The position numbers and the translations under genes are program-made. From Xenopus tropicalis (lineage: Eukaryota; Chordata; Amphibia; Anura; Pipidae): 64,000 nucleotides of DNA. The notes beneath the pieces are model-generated. The model was given only the letters and a program-made list of their open reading frames with translations, did not search any database and had not been told where the DNA came from. The DNA lies in contig NC_030681.2 of the NCBI RefSeq assembly GCF_000004195.4, positions 139,062,006-139,126,005 of the forward strand, written 5' to 3'. Below, piece after piece: positions 23,638 to 34,945 of the stretch (within the stretch, counting starts at the first letter, position 1; every line of letters begins with the position of its first letter).

Positions 23638-23829
23638 CAAAAGGTGATATAAGTGATATAAGTAAAAGTCATCAGTGGTGTTAAAAAGCACATGAGAGTG
23701 CACATTGTGAAGTAATAACAGTATTACACCTATATTTTTTTTTTTTTTTTTCTTCTTTTCCTCATAAGACCTCATCGCTTAGTCTAAAGCAGAAGAGGGC
23801 ACTTTGGAGTTATTTATTGAATTTTATTT
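23638..23829 (+). repeat. right copy of the Penelope end
   Basis: Terminal segment of the element, paired with 21896-22077 in inverted order. The two arms could form a stem of about 180 bp around a 1.56-kb loop. Confidence 0.9.
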
Positions 23830-23982
23830 GACCTGGGACACGAGGTATCTGAAGTGAGGAGCATACACTGAGAATTGCACTTATTTATATTTTAAAAAAT
23901 GCATGAAGCCTGTTTAGAGCTGGAGTTAGAGAAGAATGGGCCCCCCGTGTTGCATGATTGTCCAACCTGCTATTCTCTCACC

Positions 23983-24289
23983 TAGTGATCCCCAACCAGT
24001 GGCTCAGGGGCAACATGTTGCTCCCCAACCCCTTGGATGTTGCTCTCAGTGCCCCCAAACCAGGGAGTTATTTTTGAATTCCTGACTTGGGGGCAAGTTT
24101 TGGTTGAATAAAAACAAGATTTCCTACCAAATAAAGCCCCTGTAAGCTGATAGGGTGCATAGAGGCTGCCTAATAGCCAATCACAACCCTTATTTGGCTC
24201 CTCCATGAACTTTTATGGTGCTTGTGTTGCTCCCCAAGTCTTTTTATATTTTACTGTGACTCACAAGTAAGAAAGTTTGGGGACCCCTG
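23983..24289. mobile_element. non-autonomous hAT-like element, second copy of the 6332 type
   Basis: Starts TAGTGATCCCCAACCAGTGG and ends TTTGGGGACCCCTG. The interior is nearly identical to 6332-6637. No clear 8-bp duplication survives. Confidence 0.8.
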
Positions 24290-24494
24290 CCTAACCACAA
24301 GCATCCTCACCATGATGGGAGCCTCTCTGGCATCTGGAGGCCCCTAAACATCCCAGAGCTAGTTAAGCTAGTAAGCTGAGTCACCACTCATTGATAGTAA
24401 CCTCATTTATTAAATTCTATACACATGTACTGACGTTTGCAGGTAAGATTCCATTTACTAACCCATTTACAGTAGCAGGTGCAAAATTGCATCC

Positions 24495-24901
24495 TTAAAG
24501 GAACAGTAGCACCAAAAAATGAAGAGTATAAACATAATATATTATGTTCTACTGCCGTGCAGTGGTAACATCTAGTTTAAATCCCTACTATAGTTTATAT
24601 AATCAAAGCTACTGTGTAGCCCCGGGGGCAGCCATTCAAGCAGGAAAAAAGAGAAAAGGGACAGGTTACATAGATAACAGATACACTGTGTAGATTGACA
24701 TTGTATTCTGCTGAGTGTATCTGCTATGTAACCTGTGCCTTTTCTCTTTTTTCCAGCTTGAATGGCTGCCCCCGTGGCTACACAGCAGCTTATTTATAGT
24801 CTTTCTGAAGCAAGCATGGAACTTACTAATGCAGGGCAACAGTACATTATATTTTAATTACTTGAAAACATTTTCATTTTCTGGTGTTACTGTTCCGTTA
24901 A
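24495..24901. mobile_element. TTAA foldback MITE (TTAAAGGAACAGTA family)
   Basis: The left end TTAAAGGAACAGTAGCACC pairs with the right end GGTGTTACTGTTCCGTTAA. Inside, gcaggaaaaaagagaaaagg and the aggttacatag segment pair with cttttctcttttttccagc and ctatgtaacct around 24690, so most of the element can form one long hairpin. Confidence 0.85.
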
Positions 24902-24984
24902 AGACATTGAAACTTTTGTTATATCATCCCTCCTGATTACTGAAGGAGTAGTTAATCTTTAAGTTAAATTTATATGCTGTAGAC

Positions 24985-25264
24985 TAGTGATGTGCGGGTC
25001 AGGAAAAACTCAACCTGCAAAACCTTAACCCACACCCGACCCAAATCCGCAAAATGTTGCCATTGTAGGACCCGCACCCAATCCGTACCCTTGTCTTTCT
25101 GCTCTGTAAGCTACAGTTGTGGGTGCCTTAGGTTCCAAGACAGGGACATTTGGGGAGCAGATTGGGAGTGCACTTCCCCAGTCCAACCTGCAATGGTCGC
25201 CCAAACTTGAACCCTAACCCGTCTGACCTAACACTAAACCTGTGGGTCAATCCACACTTTACTA
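24985..25264. mobile_element. hAT-like element, relative of 1822-2115
   Basis: Left end TAGTGATGTGCGGGTCAGG; right end gggtcaatccacactttacta, a decayed complement. No target duplication is left. The interior (acccgacccaaatccgc, caacctgcaatggtcgcc) is diverged. Confidence 0.6.
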
Positions 25265-25279
25265 TTGTAATCTGTCCTT

Positions 25280-25619
25280 TTCTTACCAACTTTTTAATTA
25301 GTCTTCATTTTTTTCATAGTTTTTAAATTAAATCTTTCCAGCTTTCAAATGGAGCTCACAGCCAAAAAACGATTTCTCTACGAGGATACAATTTTATTGT
25401 TATTGTTACTTTTTATTACTTATTTTTCTACAAGGCCATCTCCTATTCATATTCCAATCTCATATTTAAACCGCTGCCTATTTGCTAGCATAAACTGTCC
25501 CCTAGCAGAGCTGCTGAAATGCCATAATGGAGACCCACTGAAATAAAACCCCAAAATAATTCCAAAACCACTAAATATAAAAAAATGAAGGCCATTGCAG
25601 ATTGTCTCAGAATAGCACT
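25280..25619 (-). mobile_element. fragment of an old T2-related MITE (GTTCACC family)
   Basis: Shares attgttattgttactttttatt, the cagccaaaaaacgat block and gcagattgtctcagaatag with 34544-34945, 28990-29450 and 55900-56060. No intact ends. Confidence 0.55.
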
Positions 25620-25804
25620 GTCTACACCAGTGCTGTCCAACTTCTGTTGTACCGAGGGCCGGAATTTTTCCGACCTACGTGGTGGAGGGCCGATAATGGA
25701 AGCCAGTTTTGACCACTCCCCTTTTTGAAACCGCACCCACTTGAAAACACACCCATGTTATCACATGACCATACCCATATTAATGGTTGTAGTACAGCAA
25801 AAAC

Positions 25805-26197
25805 CTGCCATACTCTGCCTGCCCTACCCTGCCTGTGTGTGCCATACTCTGCCTTCCCTACCCTGCCTGTGTGTGCCATACTCTGCCTGCCCTACCCTGC
25901 CTGTGTGTGCCATACTCTGCCTGCCCTACCCTGCCTGTGTGTGCCATACTCTGCCTGCCCTACCCTGTCTGTGTGTGCCATACTTTCACTGTGTGTGCCA
26001 TTCTTGGCTGGTTTGTGCCATACTTGGCCTGTGTGTGCCATACTCTGCCTGCCCTACCCTGCCTGTGTGTGCCATACTCTGCCTTCCCCACCCTGCCTGC
26101 GTGTGCCATACTTTCACTGTGTTTGCCATTCTTGGCTGGTTTGTGCCATACTTGGCCTGTGTGTGCCATACTCTGCCTTCCCTACCCTGCCTGTCTG
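25805..26197. repeat. 34-bp minisatellite inside the hAT element, about 11 units
   Basis: The unit is TGCCATACTCTGCCTGCCCT then accctgcctgtgtg. Some units at 25976-26035 and 26105-26160 are a different, shorter variant (tactttcactgtgtgtgcc, ttcttggctggtttgtgcc), and this multi-unit block occurs twice, indicating block duplication. Cys/Pro-rich frames across it are artefacts. Confidence 0.93.
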
Positions 26198-26461
26198 TAC
26201 ACACTACAAAAAGAACATATTAAAAAGTTTTTTAATATATAGTTATTGTGCAGACTGTAGGAGCAGTGCCAGCATTGTGTCACTGTAGGCTGCCTGTGTG
26301 TGCCATACACACAGGCATCATAGGGCAAGCAGAGTATGGCACACGCAGGCAGCCTACAGTGACACAATGCTGGCACTGCTCCTACAGTCTGCACAATAAC
26401 TATATATTAAAAAACTTTTTAATTGAAGTACCACCTCAGTATATGTTCTTTTTGTAGTGTG
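26197..26461. repeat. long inverted repeat (hairpin) inside the hAT element
   Basis: About 100-bp arms: cacactacaaaaagaacata (26197 onward) and its complement ending near 26461, and tgtaggagcagtgccagcat with its complement near 26375. The loop, about 26300-26345, contains array-like sequence in inverted order (gcagagtatggcacac). Confidence 0.9.
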
Positions 26462-26792
26462 TAGGGATTATATGTGGGTTTCTACTGCTCCTGAGGTGTG
26501 AACAGGGGAACAATGGGGGTGATTACAGCCTGAGACTGAGGTGTGAACACTGCAGGGGTAGAACAATGCAGGTATTAAAAGGTGTGAACAACACAGGGGA
26601 TTACATATTTAAACAATACAGAGGGATTACAGCCTGAATCTGAGGTGAGAACCATGCAGGGGGGGGCAGTTAATCACAGTACTGATACCATTTAAAGCTT
26701 ACACAGGAGTAAGCCATCAAAGCAGCCAGACAGGTGGGGGGCCACACAGAGGGGGGCCCGCGGGCCGCCAGTTGGACAGCACTGGTCTACAC

Positions 26793-28985
26793 CATACTAA
26801 GAGTTAATTTAAAGGTAAACTACCCTGAAAATATATTTGATTTGGCCGTGGTTGATCTCTGATGGCATGATCATGGGATTTGTGGGATTTATATAGTGGG
26901 TGGGTCAAGAACCCTGTCATGGCTGCTTGCAGAGGTTCTTAAGCCGTAAATAATTTATTTAAAAAAGAAGGTTCAAGAATTCACCATTCTATGCACCATA
27001 AAAAATAGGATTGAAAGCAAGAAACATCAGAATGGCCACAGCGTCAGGCTTCATATCTGTGTTAAATCTCTATTGTCTCTAATTAGGTTTTTTTTGCTCC
27101 AGGACTGACTATTTTCTATGAGAAAACAAGGCCTGGAGCCCCCCCGGACAGTGAGTACATGTAAGGAGGATGGCAGAGTGCAGTGTATGGGGAGGCTGCT
27201 GCTGCTGCTGGAATACTTGAGAAGTCACTGTGAGGGAAGAGTGTACTTGTTTGTCTCAAGTTTCCTCACCGGCTTCCATTCCAAGAACTTGTGCAGGTAA
27301 AATTAGCAAGCAAACATGATCAGTGTAAATAGGTTTTCCATGGATCTTCATTGTCCAAAATTGCTCTCTTCGGGGCAGAATGGCAGCTGACGGTGACCGT
27401 CTGGGGGGCTTGTAGGCATCTTACAGCAATGGATGTAACTTCTGCTGCAGCAAATCTATCTGGGGACTTCTTACAGGGAGCCAACCCGGGCCATCTGGGA
27501 GAGGAGCCTTTGGAAGATCGGCGGCTGACAGTTGCAGGAATCTCCCTGGGTCTGGAATCCAACTGGTCGTGGGTAAATGCTTTTCATTTTTCTCTTAATC
27601 AACTTAGGGTATTAGCTTGCTGGCCAAGGAACCATTCCTGTGTTACAGAATAATTCTATGCATGTTTGAGCTGCTTTTTACCAAAATTTCCTAAATCTTT
27701 CCCCCATTAAACAGTCATTAATAAGAGTTTCTGCACCCCTGGGCTAAACCATAAACCTAATGCACAGTGTTCCCAGCTGCCAGCAAGTGGCACCCACAGC
27801 TGCACATCTCCTTACACCACAATGGTATTCCTGACCTTGTTTCACGTGATGGGATTCCCTATAACAGGGAAATACTGGTTAATGCCCCTCGAGCAGGTAA
27901 TAAGGCAGCTAAATGGGATCTATGCTCCAACACTGCTTTTTGCTTAAAAAATGAAAATATAATTCTAAGAAATGTGCCATGAACATTCAAGAAACCCTAA
28001 AGTTGTTTGTAAATGTAATTGCTGAAAGCAGTATCTCTCTTATTGTTTATTTTCTCTGCACTGCTGGTTCTGATTCCTGAAACAATGTAGCAGAAGCCAG
28101 CAGATATAGAGAACTGCTTGTGATTCACCGCTTCAAGAGTCAGAATCAGAAAGGGAGAATCAAACACTGCCAAGCCAGAGTACAAACAGACAAACAAGGC
28201 AACCCGGCTAGCTTGATCCAAAGCAGCCTCCCAAAGGGGAGAAGAAAGGAAAAGAGAGGTTCATTTCAGGCAGGCCACAGTAAATATGCCCCTAAACTTC
28301 CTATACAAGTGAATGGAGAGCTGTAAACTTTCCCTGCGTGGAGCCCTTTGATACAGTACATATGATACCATGAGAGAGAGAAAAAGGCAAAGACAGGGAG
28401 ATCAATATCTTCTTATTTACTACCATGTTTACCATGACACACGTCAACACCACTGCATTATATTATCCCCTCTTCTATTTACCTGATCATGTAACACAGC
28501 ACCGTGCATGATTCTCTGCACCCAGGTATCCCTCTTCTCTGTATCTTGCTCCGTCTCATCTTCAGAGTGAATCTGCATTATAGATCATTGCTCAGATTGG
28601 GGTGCAGGCACCCACCATTCATGTCCAGGCTTCAGCAAATCAGCCTCGCTTTACTGCACTTAAGATTCCATATACCCTGTACATTTGTGATGGATAAACA
28701 CTGGACTGTACTTTATTAAGAGTGTTTAGGAATCCAGGTTCAGAATACAGACTCATGAATACAACCCTAACGAAAGCAGGAAACAGAGTAGAGACCTGCG
28801 GCAATTCAAGCAACAAGGAAAGCAGTGTGGAAAGTGCGACACAAAATTGCCAACTGAACCTATTTGTTTTGCACCCAGCCTTTCCCCTGTAGTGTTCTTT
28901 AGTAGGTGGCAGCACCCCTTGATAATAAAGGAGAGGGATCTAAAATGAAGCCCAGAGTGACCCCCTAAGTTTAGATACAACAATA
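26793..28985. other. mostly single-copy DNA with weak exon-like frames
   Basis: 27118-27300 has a forward frame ending at CAG|GTAAAA (a plausible splice donor) after a polypyrimidine stretch and a CAG at about 27100. 27351-27570 is GC-richer, with forward and reverse frames and a GTGG|GTAAAT donor-like end. Neither product is recognisable and there is no codon-bias evidence I can compute, so I call no exon. 28500-28720 and 28750-28915 show nothing clear. Confidence 0.3.
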
Positions 28986-28989
28986 ACAT

Positions 28990-29450
28990 TTAAGCCTCAC
29001 AGAACAATCAGTTTTTGGCTGCTGGGGTCAGTGACCCCCATTTGCATGCTGGAAAGACCAACTGAAAAGTTGCTAAGAGTCAAAGGGGTTGTTCACCTTT
29101 GAGTATACTTTTAGTATGATGTAGAGAGTAATATTCTGAGACAATTTGCAATTGGTCCTCATTATTTATTATTTGTAGTTTTTTTTAATTATTTCAATTT
29201 TTGTTCAGAAGCTCTTAAATTTGATGTTTCAGCAGCTATCTGGTTGCTAGGGTCCAAATTACCTTAGCAACTAGAAAGTGGTTTGAATTAGAAACTGTTA
29301 TATAAATAGAAGAGGACCTGAATAGCAACATGCATAATAAAAAGTAACAATAGCAATAAAATTGTAGCCTCACAGAGCAATAGTATTTTTGGCTGCCGGG
29401 GTCAGTGACCATTTAAAAGCTGCAAAGAGTTAGAAGAAGAGGGCAAATAA
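28990..29450. mobile_element. T2-related MITE, GTTCACC family, rearranged
   Basis: 29088-29450 carries ggggttgttcacctttgag, gagacaatttgcaattggtc, ctatctggttgctagggtcc and ggctgccggggtcagtgacc. 28995-29085 repeats the last block (ggctgctggggtcagtgacc), so part of the element is duplicated at the left edge. Confidence 0.65.
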
Positions 29451-30003
29451 TTCAGTTGTAGCACGGAGCTTTATACTACCAGTCTCTTCTATACCAGCTG
29501 TCCATGTCAGTGAGCTCTGGGAACGCTGTAGCCTGTTCCATTCTATCTAACCACTCTGTCCGTGCTTGTCAGCCATCACTGTACAGGAGGTGCCCAGACT
29601 GACAGCGCAGGGGCCACACACACCGCTCTCAGTGACACCACTGAGCCTGGCTCTGCACATTAGAGATGGATAGAGAGGGAGGATGTAGGGAAGTCACACC
29701 TTCATGAAAATAGCACATGGAGTATAATGTATATAGCACATACTGACACACGTCATCTACACACCCTTCATTCACATACTCTTCTACATCTTGGAAATTA
29801 AAATAAATTGAGAAAAAAAAAATCTAAATTGTAAATAGCTAAACTGATCAATTATGCAGTGTAACCTCCCTCAGCGCATCTGAATGGCAATACTCATGAA
29901 TCATGAGCCTCTAGGGAATTTTTGGGTTCAAGACTCACTCCCACACATGTACTCCAGCATTTGTTTACAAGCTCTTAGCTCATTACAAGAATAGAGATTT
30001 ATT
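29451..30003. other. non-coding stretch, no clear feature
   Basis: Single-copy-looking. No repeat ends or exon signals recognised. Confidence 0.3.
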
Positions 30004-30186
30004 ATTGTCTTGGCCATCACATTTTCGGCGATTTGCCAAAATCGCGCCGCCGCGTGTGCCATCCCACCGGCGACTTAAATTTTCGCCGGTGGGATGGCAA
30101 CTGATGGCAACTCGAGGAGATAAGTCGCCCGCGAACAGGGAGATTTGTCGCGGGCGACTAATCTCCCTGTGTGCCAGAGCCCTTAC
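30004..30186. mobile_element. foldback MITE (GGCTCTGGCACA family), left-truncated
   Basis: Contains GCCATCCCACCGGCGA and its complement TCGCCGGTGGGATGGC, then gggcgactaatctccctg and the right terminus TGTGCCAGAGCCCTTA. The left terminus is missing. Confidence 0.7.
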
Positions 30187-30329
30187 TAACTCAAGAAAGG
30201 ATGAGTTCTTGAACAAGCATAGTATCCAAGGCTATTGTGATACTAATATCTACAGTTAGTATTACTGGTTGTATTTATAGTTTATGTATGTGAGTGTATA
30301 GATTGGTAAGTATAGGTTGTGGGTGCTGG

Positions 30330-30392
30330 GTTTACTTGGAAGGGTTGAACTTGATGGACACTGGTCTTTTTTCAACCCTATGCAACTATGTA
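30330..30392 (+). mobile_element. LINE (L2-like) 3' tail fragment
   Basis: GGTTGAACTTGATGGACACT followed by ggtcttttttcaaccctatg and caactatgtaa is the characteristic 3' end shared by L2-clade LINEs and SINEs that use them. Only the tail is recognisable. Confidence 0.65.
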
Positions 30393-31045
30393 AGTAAAAG
30401 ATGTGAAAAGGCACAGATCTATAGAAAAATGACTTCAATATTTCTTTGAGCTTTGTTAATAAATCCTTATACATATTATAGTATGAAGAGACTGCTCATT
30501 TGAAATAATTCCTCAGACATGATGACTGACCAAGATGGAGACCAGTTCCAGGGGCTACACAGAGGCCAGTGAGGCCCCATGTTTATGACCAAAAGCACAT
30601 TAACCAGAATACTGCAAGAAATACACACGTGACTAGAAACCATTACTCAAGAAACCCAACCCGAAGCCTAAAACTAACACAATAAATATCTAAATAAACA
30701 AAATAATGTAATTTAGTGATGTGTATCTAAAAACCATGTTACACTTGTCTCTTATACTCTTGTCAGGGCAGGAAGTAAAATGTTATGGGCAAAATTAAAA
30801 TAGTTAGGGCAAACCTGAAGTCCTCTGCAAAAAGCTGGAAAGAAGTTACATTTTTGCCATTATATTAGAAGGACTAGAAAGACACCTCAGATGTTGTATA
30901 ATAAGGGCCCTCCCTAAATCTAATGAGGTTATTTATACAATACCTTAATGACCTCAATTTCAGTGGTAGGTGGTGGCTGTAGCTCAGCAATACCTGGGGG
31001 TGCAGGTCAGACACCCATAATGTATACGCTAAAAATATCTACCGG
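30393..31045. other. AT-rich non-coding stretch
   Basis: Nothing recognised. Confidence 0.3.
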
Positions 31046-32112
31046 TAAAGGTATAGGACCCATTATCCTGAATGCTCGGGACCTGGGGTTTTCCGGATAA
31101 GGGATCTTTCCGTAATTAGGATCTCCTAACTTAAGTCTACTAAAATATTATTAGAACATTAAATAAACCAAATAGGACTGTTTTGCCTCCAATAAGCATT
31201 AAAGGGAATCATTTAAACATGAATTAAACCCAATAGGATTGTTCTGCCCCCAATAAGGGGTAATTATATCTTAGTTGGGATCAAGTACAGGTACTGTTTT
31301 ATTATTACAGAGAAAAGGGAATCATTTAACCATTAAATAAACCCAATAGGGCTGTTCTGCCCCCAATAAGGGGTAATTATATCTTAGTTGGGATCAAGTA
31401 CAGGTACTGTTTTATTATTACAGAGAAAAGGGAATCATTTAACCATTAAATAAACCCAATAGGGCTGTTCTGCCCCCAATAAGGGGTAATTATATCTTAG
31501 TTGGGATCAAGTACAGGTACTGTTTTATTATTACAGAGAAAAGGGAATCATTTAACCATTAAATAAACCCAATAGGGCTGTTCTGCCCCCAATAAGGGGC
31601 AATTATATCTTAGTTGGGATCAAGTACAGGTACTGTTTTATTATTACAGCGAAAAGGGAATCATTTAACCATTAAATAAACCCAATAGGGCTGTTCTGCC
31701 CCCAATAAGGGGTAATTATATCTTAGTTGGGATCAAGTACAGGTACTGTTTTATTATTACAGAGAAAAGGGAATCATTTAACCATTAAATAAACCCAATA
31801 GGACTGTTCTGCCCCCAATAAGGGGTAATTATATCTTAGTTGGGATCAAGTACAGGTACTGTTTTATTATTACAGAGAAAAGGGAATCATTTAACCATGA
31901 AATAAACCCAATAGGGCTGTTCTGCCCCAATAAGGGGTAATTATATCTTAGTTGGGATCAAGTACAGGTACTGTTTTATTATTACAGAGAAAAGGGAATC
32001 ATTTTTAAAAATTTGAATTATTTGCTTATAATGGAGTCTATGGGGGACAGCCTTTTCGTAATTCGGAACTGTCTGGATAATGGGTTTCTGGATAACGGAT
32101 CTGATACCTGTA
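31046..32112. mobile_element. TA-flanked MITE with expanded 113-bp array
   Basis: Left arm aggtataggacccattatcc with gggttttccggataaggg; right arm tcggaactgtctggataatgg ending ctgatacCTGTA. The array, about 31230-31990, has seven occurrences of gtactgttttattatta. Each unit junction reads AAGTACAGGTACTG. One unit at 31895-31935 carries the linked variant accatgaaataaaccc plus the short gccccaataag form, also seen at about 39090-39130. Confidence 0.9.
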
Positions 32113-33269
32113 TTACACAATATCATATGTCTTCTGTATATTAGCTATAATAGTCCCACCAAGGTGCTGGGAAGCAGTTGCCCTCTGTACACTACCCTAC
32201 AGCCTGCCCTGCTGGTGATTATCATATTCGGGTCGAATCTCAGAACTGCCAGAACTGTATGCAGTCACTGAAGCTTGGAGCCAAGAGCCCCTCAACCGCG
32301 AGCACGTGGTACCCCTAATGACATCATCTATACAAGCCACGGCTCATTATCATATCCATTTTGCACATTGGGCTTCAGAATGCAGTGGTGCCTGTGGCCA
32401 GTAATGAAATCACATTATTTGCTGTGTGTTGGTATATCAAATTATCTAGCTATTTTCATGCTTTCATGCCCCTGAATGATCCATTTTCAAGCTGCACAGG
32501 TATTTTTATTTTTTTCAAACCACGTTTTTATTCACCTTTTACCATTACTGGCACATATTGCTTCTGACACACAAGTCCCAGAATAAATGATTTGATATGG
32601 GAGCGTGGAATTTCCTAATAAAGCCTTCCACCTGCTCCCCTTAGATAAACAGTTTTTATGCTTGTGATCCATCCAGTCATATTTTGGTCAGAGATCCAAC
32701 ATTAGATGTATTTATAGAACCAACGCCAATGACTTTTACAGCGTGCTTTTGGATGGGCCGTCATGCTGAGCCTGACTGTATCACAGGGATTTGAGAGGCA
32801 TCCATGAGCTGAATCACAACCTATATTATAGAGTATTACACAGTATTACACCTTGTTTACAGAGTAAAGTAAACAACGGTATCTTTATAGTATGAAACAT
32901 CATAAGCAGCCAATAATTATATTGTTGCTGGAAGTTCAACAGTTGGAGGGCAGCAGATCATTTATTGTTACTTAAATGGATTGTTCAAAAAAAATAGCAT
33001 GTAACCGGATAGGTTTGGTAGCACTCCAGGTATTGTTGGGCTACAAGGCCTAGCAAACCACAGACAGCTGAAGGAACAAAAGAAGTCCATTACTGGTACA
33101 GGGCTACAAGGCAATTTCAATAACATGGCTCATCTAGAAGCTGTTTTGCTTCAAACATTTTACTTATATTAATATTAATATCAAATATTACATAATACTA
33201 ATTTGTCTGTAACACAAGTCAAATTTGTGTCATTGTGCTGTTGGTGCCTGTTGTGTAGATAAGAGGTAA
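32113..33269. other. non-coding stretch, no clear feature
   Basis: Mostly single-copy in appearance. A short gggtcgaatct motif near 32230 resembles a tRNA B box but has no tRNA around it. Confidence 0.3.
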
Positions 33270-33532
33270 CAAGGGGTGGACTGGGATGCCAGGGGCCCAA
33301 CATTAAACCCTAGAGTGACCATAGACCCACTCTCCAAACTTGCTAAATTATTTTATTCTTCTAGTCTCTTTTCTTTACATGCTGTAATCTATCCTTCTAT
33401 CTACAATGCCTCTTTGTTCCCAAACAGAAATAGGGGATAATCATGAATTAGGCCAAATGGTGCAGGAGAGCCCACTGACACCAAGGCCCACAGGAAGTCT
33501 TCCTGGTATACCAATAGGCCATTCCAACACTG
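33270..33532. mobile_element. decayed hAT-like element
   Basis: GGGGTGGACTGGGATGCCAG at the left and ccaataggccattccaacactg at the right are weak inverted ends of the ggactgg type seen elsewhere in the window. No target duplication was found. Confidence 0.4.
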
Positions 33533-34543
33533 CTTCTTGGTTGGTCTTTGGTTTCTCTCCATTTTAAAAGCCATTTCACATTCTCATGAGACCTCCTGTA
33601 AAGTCTGATAATTGTATTAGGAATTTTGGTTTCTTAAAAGACCACGTTCAAGATTATGGGCTGGAGAATGGCATTACAAGTAGCTATTGGAATTGACCTG
33701 GTTTTAATGCAATAGAACCTTTTAGGTTGTCTTAGATTTTGCCAAGGATTGTATTACTGTCCCACATAAACTTCTGCATTCCAAGTACAGGTCTTTTGGT
33801 CTTTGTGGTGCTAATTGTACATGGGTAGAGAACTGGCTGAAGGATCATCTACAGAGATTATACAGTATATCTATAGGGGAGTGATAAATTATTTACCCTT
33901 TATGTCTGCAGGCAGTTCCCTAAAGTTTATAGGGCAGTGCTCAGTGAATCCTATGATCCCAAGGGGGTGGCCCTTAGTACTTAAAATGGCAATTTTCTTT
34001 AGGATTACCCAGTGGCACATACTACTAAAAGTATATTTTTATGAAAATGGTTTACTACTGTGAAGCAGGGTTTTACATATGAGCTGTTTATACAATATAT
34101 TTTTATAAAGACCTACATTGTTCAGGGGTAAAGTTTCCAGTGAGCAAAACCAACAATAGGAATATTAGATACAACAGAATGTGCTTGTTTATAGTAGCTA
34201 TGGATTCATTGGACTCTGCTAAGGACAGATCAATAAAACCCCTGGATACAGTTAAAGCTTCCCATTAAATGCTATTATTATCACTCATATGTTTGCCTGG
34301 GGTACATGTAGCCAATGACAGGTGCAGTAAGATGGGGAATAAGAAGAGGCTAAGAGGCTGCCATCAGAAAAAATGTCATTTTCCGCCAGAGAGGACAATT
34401 GCAGTATGAAATACAGTATAGATGACTCTATTCTATCATCATCAGACAGAAGATGACTTTGAGAGCAGATGGGTTTTTCCAAGTTAGAGATCCGAGAAGC
34501 TTTAATGCTGAACTAAACAGGTACAAATATCTGCTTAAGAGTA
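33533..34543. other. non-coding stretch, no clear feature
   Basis: AT-rich. No repeat termini or exon signals recognised. Confidence 0.3.
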
Positions 34544-34945
34544 TTAAAAGGGATGTTCACATTTTAATTAACTTTTACTATGACGAAGACATTGATCTTC
34601 TGAAACAATCTGCAATTGGTTTGCATTTTGTATTCTTTGTGGTTTATTCTTTATCTTTTCTATTTAGTCCCAATCCTATGCATATATTCAAGTGGGGACC
34701 CCTAACCCCTGCAGCCAAAAACGATTGCTCTGAGAGCTTACAATTTTATAACTATTGTTACTTTTTATTCCTCATCTTTCTATTCAGCCCCTCTCCTATA
34801 CTCTGTTATTCAAACCACTGCCTGGTTGCTAAGGTAGACAACCCCAGCAACTGGATAGCTGCTGAACAAAAAGCTAAATAACTGAAAAACCACAGAAAAT
34901 AAAAAAACAAATCCAATTGCAGATTGTCTCGGAATAGTTAGGTTT
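34544..34945. mobile_element. T2-related MITE, GTTCACC family
   Basis: Left end TTAAAAGGGATGTTCAC, then gaaacaatctgcaattggtt, ccctgcagccaaaaacgatt, cactgcctggttgctaagg and the inverted block aattgcagattgtctcgg. The two halves are partly complementary. The 142-codon frame crossing it is a by-product. Confidence 0.7.

Larger units (their letters stand above)
21896..23829 (+). mobile_element. Penelope-like retroelement, 5'-truncated, with inverted end copy
   Basis: A single element body (about 22078-23829, forward) carries the endonuclease end of the ORF, a 3' region with a hammerhead-like fold at 23150-23194 and a terminal segment at 23638-23829. About 180 bp of that terminal segment also occurs inverted at 21896-22077, directly joined to the truncated ORF. 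The reverse transcriptase domain is missing. Penelope elements are known for repeated ends in direct or inverted order, frequent 5' truncation and hammerhead motifs in their terminal repeats. The family fits Neptune- or Poseidon-type elements of fish and frogs; I cannot decide which. Confidence 0.85.
25628..26784. mobile_element. complete hAT-like element with 34-bp array and hairpin (1157 bp)
   Basis: The ends CAGTGCTGTCCAACT and AGTTGGACAGCACTG are perfect 15-bp inverted repeats. The octamer GTCTACAC occurs at both 25620-25627 and 26785-26792. Inside: a unique left part, the array 25805-26197, a 265-bp hairpin 26197-26461 and a right part with repeated ggggattaca / gtgtgaaca motifs. No transposase frame: the long frames are array translations. 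Relatives at 40739-40965 (reverse) and about 43230-44159. Confidence 0.92.

Noticed and set aside
25725..26288. 187-, 160- and 135-codon Cys-rich frames
   Set aside because: Read-through of the 34-bp array inside the hAT element.
30330..30392. Full LINE insertion
   Set aside because: Only the 3' tail motif is recognisable; no reverse transcriptase or endonuclease sequence lies upstream.
32220..32250. tRNA-like B box (gggtcgaatct)
   Set aside because: No A box at the right distance and no cloverleaf can be drawn.
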